Source: Cryptomeria japonica
Lineage: Eukaryota > Streptophyta > Pinopsida > Cupressales > Cupressaceae
Length of the DNA: 64,000 nucleotides
Direction of reading: 5' to 3'
Assembly: GCF_030272615.1 (NCBI RefSeq)
Contig: NC_081415.1
Coordinates: 625,767,740-625,831,739 of the forward strand
Shown here: positions 57,194 to 64,000 of the stretch, piece by piece
Position numbering within the stretch: the stretch's first letter is position 1
Layout of the letters: every line of letters starts with the position of its first letter
Program-made: the position numbers and the translations under genes
The notes under the pieces: model-generated
The model's input: only the letters and a program-made list of their open reading frames with translations
What the model was told of the DNA's origin: nothing
The model's database searches: none

Positions 57194-60100
57194 ATGGCTT
57201 CCGCATCTCATACCAGTTCTAGCACATCCATTGAGTTAGAAAGTTTCATTCAAAGGAAGTCGAAATATAATGCCTTATCACAAGTTCCAGCTGGAGTCAT
57301 AGTAAAAGAGGTAATTTCAGACTATATTGATTGCAAAATAGAAGACCTAGGGTCTTTAGCTATTCACACCCAGTTAGGTTTATTTTGTGGCAAGGATAAG
57401 AAAATCAAATCAGAATTTAGTATCTTAGAGAAGAAGAAACTCCATAATGCAGTATACTTTCTGGAAGACTTTACAAAGGATCATATTAGGATCATCTTGA
57501 GCAGAGTCCATGGTGACAAGATGTACCTGGAGAGGACACATGATATCAGGCCACAAGCAATTCATGTAGTCATCAGTTTTTGCAACACAGGGGAAGTGCC
57601 AGCCCTTAGAATGGTAAGCAAAATGGAAATGGCCAAGCTCATCGATTCAATAAGTGACTCATGAGGAATGATAGTTAATTCTATCAAGGATGATCTGGTG
57701 AAGTACACCTACATGGTGATAGGCTACAGAACATTCTTAGCCAATAGGATTAATTTTGTATCTACTGCAACGGTAAGTGTCGCTTACCGGATGATTAAAG
57801 AGGATGCATCATTTGACCTATGCACCGGTATGTAGAGGCAACTCCTATCTAACCTGAAGTCGATTAAATAGGATAATGCACTGAGATTCAAATTCAGACA
57901 ACTATTCATTGGGTTGTTCTTCTATTTCCAAGGCTTCTTTCCTAGAGTAGGAGATGTCCAATGGTCCCCTGACCAACTGGTAACCAAACAGATCAAGGAA
58001 AGCATTCAAGCTATCAGAACTGGTTACCCTGATGTACTGAACAAATATTTTGATGAGTTCAGGAGGAAGATGAGTCAAAAGGTGAGGATCTCAGGTGATA
58101 TTGTTAATAAATATGAAGATGACATCTGTTTCACCATCCAGGTGGACAAATGCTTAATGGAGGCTGTTGAGCCTAGAATGGAAGAAGTGGAGCCAATGGG
58201 CTATGAGGTGATGTATGATATGCTAGAAGGGTATGCCTCAACCCTTATTGCCTCGCCTCTTGATCCTAAGGTGAAGAGAACCAGAACCTATCTAGAGAGG
58301 ATTGCACCAGTAGAGGAACCCTCTGTTAAGAAAGGAAAAGAACCGGCAGCAAAGAAAGAAAAGGCAGTGCCTGCAGCATCAACACCGGCTACTACTGCAA
58401 CTCCAAGAGTGACCAAGCAGTCACCTACAAAGAAAAAATTGGAAGTGACACCGGAAAAAGTCTTTAAAAGAAAAAGGAAGACTAAGTCAAATGAACCAGA
58501 CTCTGAAGAGACTGAGTCTGATGAAAAGCCAAAGAAAGCCAGACAGACAAAGAAGATGAAGAAGAATGAACCGGTAGCATCCACACCGGTAAATATTGAT
58601 ATCTCCTCATACAAACCTTTGACACATTCTCAAAGGACAACTAAGAACATTAGGAGAAAATTACTGCATGATTTAGTATATTATTATGATGATTTTAATA
58701 GTGAGGAGAAAGATGAAGTACTATAGGAAATTATTCTTTATTTGTGTAAAAATGACCGGTCACCATCAGAGATTAAATCTCAGACACTGGATTCATTATA
58801 TAAGGCATTAGATAATAAATGGCGCATTGCCATAGAAAAAGAATAGGAGATTAGGGAGAAATTCTTTGCACAATACTTTCCTGACCTCTCAAACTCAAAA
58901 TTGCTTGATGTTTTGGACTAAAATAAAAGACTCTTCTTCACAAGGAGAAGAAGACTCTGGCTGTTGGGGGGAAGAGTTGATGATGTTGAAAAAGACACTC
59001 ATCAGCATATGAATCATGCTATTCAAGCTCACAAAGCATGAATGGTCAACCCGCAAGCAGAAAAAGAACCAGTCATATCCAAACTGGATGAAGTTTTTGA
59101 TGAAGAAGGAAACCTGGTTGAAGAACCAATCGACACTATTGATGTCAATGCCCTGGATGTAGAAGATGTCACTCAGGACATACCTACTGAGGGAACAGAA
59201 CATGGGCAACAAGCTGAATAGGGTAGTGAGAAGCCAAGGACACACAGGAAGTGGCTAAGGAATAGGCAAAGAAGAAGAAGAGGGATGAAGATGAGAAAAA
59301 GAAGAAAGAGGAAGAGAAGAGAAAAGAGGAAGAGGAGAAAAGAAAAGATGAAGATGAGAAAAAGAAGAAAGAGGAAGAGAAGAGAAAAGAGGAAGAGGAG
59401 AAAAGAAAAGATGAAGATGAGAAAAAGCGGAAAGAGGAAGATAAGAGAAAAAAGAAAGAAGAAGAGGATAAGGAAGAAAAGAAGAAGAAGAAGAAGAAAA
59501 GAAGAAGAAGGAAGAGGAATAAAAGAAGAAGAAGGAAGAGGAAGAGAAAGAAGAGGAGAAGAGGAAGGAAGCAAAGAGGAAAAAGAAAGAAGAGGAAGAC
59601 AAGGAACAAGAACAAAAGAAAGAAGCAGAGAAAAGGAAGAAGGAAGAAGCAGACAAGGCAACGGAAGCGATGAAGAGAACACAGATGGAGACTCTAAAGG
59701 TAACCGAGAGTCAAGCCAAACCGACTGATATCTCCAGTCCTATCGATCTTCAGTCTGCAAGTGAGTCAGAGCTTATGCAGAGCATCAAGGTTGCTCAAGA
59801 GTGCCTTGAAATCATTCGCAGGAAAAAGGAGCAAGACATAATTCAAGCTGTTGTAGACACCCTTACCGGTTTGATCCCCGGTACCAATATTCCTAACACT
59901 GAATCATCACTAGCACAGCTCAAACTACTATGTACTCTAGTGGATGATCAAGTGCAAAGCCTGGAAGAAGCAGCTAAGGCAAATGTCAAGAAAGAGCATC
60001 AAAAGGCTCTTAACATTGCTCTAGTGAAAAAGTTGAATGAGTTCCAGTCTGAACTTCTGAAAGACCAAAAGGATATAAGGGACGCTTTGGATGAAGGAAA

Positions 60101-60551
60101 CTTGCTACTAAGCAAAATCTGTCAACCCCATCTATTCTGCGGTGATGTCCTAGCTCAGAAGCAAAAGCTTCAAACGGACTTACAGTCTTACTTGAGCACA
60201 TTTAAGCCACCTTATGATTCCTTTGCAACTTATGGGCAAACCATTCACCGGTTGCAGATCCAGTCAGCCAAAATGGAGCAAGAGATCAGTACATGGTCTA
60301 GAGATTTGCAGGAGCTACAACTGGTTTTACTTCCACATCTACAAATTCTTCAGAAGTGTTATCTGAACCTGGATGCCTTGACAGTTATGTAGGAGATGAG
60401 CACAGTTGATGCCATGGAGGAACAGGTATCCCAGATGCAAATAGAGAAAGAAGTGGCCACCTCCCTACTTGAGTCCTGGTCTCTATCCATGAAACAATTT
60501 TTGCAGGACTATAAATCAGTTTTTGACAAATATTATTCCTTGTTGTCATAA
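57194..60551 (+). pseudogene. Z2 ORF2: large protein of unknown function, homologous to Z1 ORF2
   Basis: ATG at 57194 (MASASHTSSSTS). The same frame runs to 58726 with three stops (TGA 57662, two TAG), then continues in pieces with frameshifts to SVFDKYYSLLS and a TAA near 60549. Blocks in order: LSRVHGDKMYL; YMVIGYRTFL and NRINFVST; IVNKYEDDICF with MEA and MGYEV; a Lys/Pro-rich basic linker with RKRKTKS; a helical block (LLHDLVYYYDDFN, IILYL); an acidic stretch; a Lys/Glu tandem repeat; and a long helical C-terminus (59700-60390). The same order of blocks occurs in Z1. There are no catalytic motifs that I can name. Full length would be about 1100 residues. Confidence 0.75.
59264..59660 (+). 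repeat. Purine-only tract with 63-bp tandem repeat
   Basis: About 390 bases with hardly any pyrimidine on the + strand. Within it a 63-bp unit starts GATGAAGATGAGAAAAAG at 59284, 59347 and 59410. In one frame each unit encodes 21 residues beginning DEDEKKKKEEE. Long open frames on both strands here are by-products of this composition. Confidence 0.92.
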
Positions 60552-60876
60552 ACTTTTATTATTTTAATATCAAATGGAAATAGGGTTGTTCAGCGGTACT
60601 TTGTCATTGTTGGCAAAGGGGGAGAAGTACTCTATCTATTTTGGAGAAGAATAGGGAGAAGTATCTGGTTTTAAAATTTTGATATATGTTTTGATGCATG
60701 CTTTATGCTCTGATATCTAAATGTTTATGCTCTGTATGCAAAATTGCTATACATTGTGTTGATTAAGGGATAGTGTATATGCTTAGGGGGAGGGGAGAAA
60801 TTTTGTTAATGGCATGTTTTTGTTGTAAAACACTTAGATGTCAAAATTTTATTTTCCTAAGTGTTGCCATCAATGC
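60552..60876 (+). other. Z2 3' untranslated segment
   Basis: Non-coding, with GGGGGAG runs (60622, 60787) like those before the polypurine tract in Copia A and B. Confidence 0.6.
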
Positions 60877-60877
60877 C

Positions 60878-60889
60878 AAAGGGGGAGAT
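60878..60889 (+). other. Z2 polypurine tract
   Basis: AAAGGGGGAGAT directly before TGTTGGCA, with the upstream GTGTTGCCATCAATGCC shared by Z1, Copia A and Copia B. Confidence 0.9.
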
Positions 60890-62010
60890 TGTTGGCATTT
60901 TTGATGTTTATGTTGTGATTGTAATTGATGGACACACACTTTAATTGAGATCCCCTTTATATGTATGAGCTAGAGCTCAACTGGTATGTTGTATTCTAGT
61001 CTTTAGACTATTGGTGATTTTGCAGAATGTGTTTCCCGGTCTGAAATGGCATGTTGACCCCAAGCGGTTCATAGATCTCAAGCAGTACAAGGGAGCAAAG
61101 CGGCATAACACATTCTTACCAATCTTCATTTTTGTCAAACCGGCAACCGGTATTTTGTATGAACCAGTAATACTCTATGATGAGTTACCAATCCACCGAT
61201 TGTTTGACGGTGCCGACACACTAACAGTGCTTTTTGTGTCGTGTTACTGAGTATGTCTAGATTCATTGAACCTAGGAAATTGTAATGTAATCCTATTGGA
61301 CCGACATGAAATCAGATTCCTTTAAAAGGACATCATGTCTAGGGTTTCAATGAGTAGCTGAAAGGGTTCATGTTGTGCTAGGTTTTAAGATGGTTGTTGA
61401 GTTGTTGTAAGAGTGATCTTATCTGAGAAGATCAAGTTGTAACTGAGAGAGAGATAGAGAATACTGAAGTAATGCTGGAACACATTAGTAGTGAGCTATA
61501 CTGGATCTAACCAAGCAATATGTGCTATTAGATAGATCAAACACTTGTTGATTACTCACATCTTTGACAAGTCTGTAGCCCTTAACTGGGTAGGCCCAAA
61601 AGCCTTCTGTAAAATCCTCTAACAAGGTGGTTCACTTCTGTGAATCTAAAATCCTCTAGCAAGGTAGTCTTTAATCAGACTTATCTCCTAACAGAGATTG
61701 AGATTCCTAACAGGATCTGTTCTGGTGAAGAACATTGTAAGACCTTAACCGGTCTGGTTTCTATTCTGCAGATAGTGACTTGTGAGTTCCATCTCACCAT
61801 GGTTTTTACTAGTTGGGTTTCCACGTCAAATATCTTGTGTTATGGTTGCATTACTTTTGTGGGTGAATGCTTTATTTGTATTTTGGTTTGCATGTGTGAT
61901 AACCAATCTATTTGTTAAACTGTTTTACCGGTCTATCTTTAGACTGTTTAAGGGCTTTAGGACAAATATTTTTGGCATACTAATTGACCTCCCCCTCTTA
62001 GTATTCATCA
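60890..62010 (+). repeat. Z2 3' LTR
   Basis: 1121 bp, TGTTGG...ATTCATCA, followed by TCTTC. It has the shared box ATTGATGGACACAC near the start and a C-rich box (CTCCCCCTCTTAGT) near the end. Confidence 0.92.
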
Positions 62011-62015
62011 TCTTC

Positions 62016-62520
62016 TTATGCCGTGTTTCTTACAAAAGTTCATTAAACTCACTGGATGTGAATTCTCCACCGTGATCTGACCTCAAACTTTTAATCTTCA
62101 ATCCTGTCTCAGTTTCCACTTTAGCCTTAAATATTTTAAACTTTTCAAATGCCTTATATTTTTCCTTTAGAAAAATAACCCACATCATTCTAGAATAATC
62201 ATCAATGATTAGCATGAAATATCTATCACCTTCAAAACTTTTAACTCTAGCAGGGCCACACAAATTAGTATGAATAAGATAAAGAACATCATTAGATTTA
62301 TTTTGTATACTCCCAAAAGAGGTTTTGACATGTTTACCCATTTGACATTCTTTACATACCGGATTAGAGGGTTTCATAATCTTAGGTGTATCCCTAACTT
62401 CCTTAGTTGAACTGGTCTTCACAATGCAATCAAAATTCACATGACACAACCTTTTATGCCATAGCCAACTCTCATCAATTTGTGTAATCAAGCATGTCTT
62501 CTCACCAAAATTCAAATAAA
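62016..62520 (-). pseudogene. Copia B GAG-pre-integrase and integrase core
   Basis: The - strand has WLWHKRLCHVNFDCIV and CKECQMGKHVKTSF (GAG-pre-integrase zinc site), then LIHTNLCGPARVKSFEGDRY, MLIIDDYSRMMW and IKSLRSDHGGEFTSSEFNE. D of DHGGEF is the second catalytic Asp. In the first motif, HTNLCG, the catalytic Asp seen in Copia A (HTDLCG) has become Asn. One extra T after FNEL shifts the frame just before the Z2 insertion. Confidence 0.9.
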
Positions 62521-62900
62521 ATATATTACCTTTTGTTTGTGTACCGGTTGCAATCTCCAAACTAGATCTGTTAATAATTTTGCATTTTCCATCTTTGAAC
62601 TGTAATTGAAATCCCTTATCCACCAATTGTCCTACATTGAAAATATTATACCTTAAACTTTCAACATAATAAACATTGTATGTATTGTTCTTACCATCCA
62701 GTGACATAGCTTTTTTTCCTTTTATCATACATGCTTTGTCATCTCCAAATCTAACTAGACCATCATCAAATTCTTGCAAAGATAGAAACTTCCCTTTATC
62801 TCCAGTCATATGATGTGAACAACCACTATCAATTACCCATTCATCCTTGTCTTCAATTTTAGCAGCAAGTGCCTTCTCTTTAGGTACATTCTCTTTCAAT
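62521..62900 (-). pseudogene. Copia B protease
   Basis: WVIDSGCSHHMTGDKGKF carries the D-S-G active site typical of copia protease (around 62830). Continuing residues to YNIFNVGQLVDKGFQLQF are the usual body. It is in one frame with Gag upstream and integrase downstream, as expected of the copia polyprotein. Confidence 0.9.
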
Positions 62901-64000
62901 GTCAGAATATCTTCCTTCATAGCTAAGAACACCCATTCCTTCCCATCGCAGGAACCACTAGCAAAGTCTTTTGTTGGTTCATCATCAGAATCGGTAATGC
63001 CTTCCTCATCCACTACGTAGCATGATTTGTCTCTATTTTTTCTGTTCTTATACTTGTATTGATATCCAAGGTTAGGCTTAAAAGATCTTCTAACTCTTTC
63101 TTCAAATCTTGAATTCCTTTTAGGACATCTAGATGCAAAATGACCAATCTTATTACATGCAAAACATTTAAAAGGTGCTTTTCCTTCATACTTACTTCCT
63201 ATCGGTCCTTTAGGTACTCTTCTAGCAAATAGGGCTTCAAGTTGCTCAAACTCTTCATCTTCTCTCTTCATATCATCCAATTCCTTTGCATATAAAGCTT
63301 TCCAATCTTGTTTACCGGTTGATGATGCAGATGTATGAAAAGAAGGTTCAATCTTCATAGCTCCAGAAGGTCCAAATTCTTCAAGCTCAAAAGAAGATAG
63401 TTTCCCAACCAAGGTATATATGTTGATAGATGTATTAGCCATTTTTCTCAACTCATTAATAGAAGTGGTCTTCATTTTGTAAGCCGGTGGTAGGGATCTC
63501 AAAACTTTAGAAACAATTTCATCTTCACTCAGAGTTCCACCATAACATTGAATTCCCATAACAATCTCATTTACCCTTTCCATGAATGCAGTAATCCTTT
63601 CATCTTGATCTTCCTTCTTCAGGATTTCATATCTCACCTAGTAACAATCAAGTTTAGCAATCTTCACTGTAGGGTCACCTTCATTAAGAGTCTCCAACTT
63701 ATCTCATATATCTTTTCCAGATGATTTGTTGGTTAATCCCATTATTTGCTGATCAAAAAGTGCACACAAGAGGGATTCTCTTGCTCTACAATCATTCTCA
63801 AGCTCCTTATCCAGGTTTGTCATAGGAGGATTGCCAGATGTCAGATTATAAGGTGTGATACCATTCTGTTTGATCTCCCAAATCTCCTTTCCAAGACATC
63901 TCAGATGAGTCTCCATCCAAATCTTCCATACTGTGTAATTTGTTCCATCAAGCCTAGGAATATCTCTTTGAAAGATGGCTCCAGATGAACTAGATGAACT
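62901..64000 (-). pseudogene. Copia B Gag (partial; start outside or at window edge)
   Basis: From the edge: RLDGTNYTVWKIWMETHLRC, then LENDCRARESLLCALFDQ, and after two stops (63701-63703 and about 63640) RITAFMERVNEIVMGIQC, SKVLRSLPPAYKMKT. These are UBN2-type copia Gag motifs. One CCHC knuckle, CFACNKIGHFASRC, lies near 63140. An acidic linker leads to the protease. The first residues (SSSSSGAIFQRDIP) run into the window end. Confidence 0.88.

Larger units (their letters stand above)
54312..62010 (+). mobile_element. Z2: non-autonomous LTR retrotransposon with Gag-like ORF1 and novel ORF2, no pol
   Basis: LTRs 54312-55438 (1127 bp) and 60890-62010 (1121 bp) are flanked by the 5-bp duplication TCTTC (54307-54311 and 62011-62015). 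Excision restores the Copia B integrase (CKKHGIRR continuing to the TPxxQQNGV region). The 5.45-kb interior has a primer site, ORF1 (coiled coil plus four knuckles), ORF2 (about 3.35 kb) and a polypurine tract. No protease, integrase or RT motif was found. It shares its plan with Z1 but is longer and well diverged from it. Confidence 0.92.
20895..64000 (-). mobile_element. Copia B: Ty1/copia retrotransposon on the - strand, split by Gypsy and Z2 insertions, 5' end outside window
   Basis: Reading the - strand from 64000: Gag (UBN2, CCHC), protease, GAG-pre-integrase, integrase start (62016-64000), Z2 insertion, integrase end and RT (53016-54306), Gypsy insertion, RT end and RNase H (22500-23302), polypurine tract and 3' LTR (20895-22078). 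Removing the two insertions with their TSDs joins the protein correctly at both points. Stops and frameshifts show it is dead. The 5' LTR lies beyond the window end. Confidence 0.92.

Noticed and set aside
59173-59728. Long open frames on both strands (Ser/Leu/Phe-rich on -, Lys/Arg-rich on +)
   Set aside because: They are by-products of the purine-only repeat; a stop-free low-complexity tract opens several frames at once. The ORF2-consistent reading is the Lys/Glu frame.

Overview
This is nuclear DNA from a land plant with a large, repeat-rich genome. The evidence is plant-type Ty1/copia and Ty3/gypsy elements primed by initiator-Met tRNA, long AT-rich LTRs, dense nesting, and stop-codon decay of the kind cytosine methylation produces. 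A gymnosperm would fit the element sizes and the nesting, but nothing here proves it. There is no bacterial, organellar or viral gene set. About 85-90% of the window can be assigned to nested LTR retrotransposons.

Layout. (1) 1-10146: a Ty1/copia element on the + strand ('Copia A', 5' end outside the window). Its integrase is interrupted by an antisense non-autonomous element ('Z1', 223 to about 6098). The end of its reverse transcriptase is interrupted by an antisense solo LTR (7605-8368, TSD GTTAC). (2) 10147-20894: older sequence holding a 2-copy repeat, a decayed gypsy gag on the - strand, a candidate last exon of an ordinary gene on the - strand (12890-12980) with a poly(A) signal, and a small defective copia-like element ('Copia C', 13748-18992, TSD AGAAT). 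(3) 20895 to the window end: a second Ty1/copia element on the - strand ('Copia B'). It is split by a giant-LTR chromovirus-type gypsy element (23308-53010, TSD CTGAG) and by a second Z element ('Z2', 54312-62010, TSD TCTTC). The gypsy element itself carries a 2.1-kb insertion in its 5' LTR (TSD GTAGGT) and a 13.7-kb insertion at its RNase H/integrase boundary (33313-46992). Inside that second insertion lies another LTR element ('D', 36187-46137, TSD ATTTC).

How they work together. Copia A and B encode, in broken form, the usual Gag, protease, integrase, reverse transcriptase and RNase H. Z1 and Z2 encode no polymerase. Each carries a coiled-coil Gag-like protein with four CCHC knuckles, followed by a second large protein (ORF2). 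ORF2 is recognisably the same protein in both elements although they are strongly diverged. Z1, Z2, Copia A and Copia B share a nearly identical block of about 34 bp around the polypurine tract and LTR start, a common box just inside the LTR, a C-rich box near the LTR end, and the same tRNA primer site. The simplest reading is that Z elements are parasites of this copia lineage with a two-protein coding plan of their own. This is the most unusual content of the window.

Every coding region belonging to a transposon is broken by stops or frameshifts. Coordinates of element ends rest on LTR alignment by eye, TG...CA ends, and target-site duplications where I found them.
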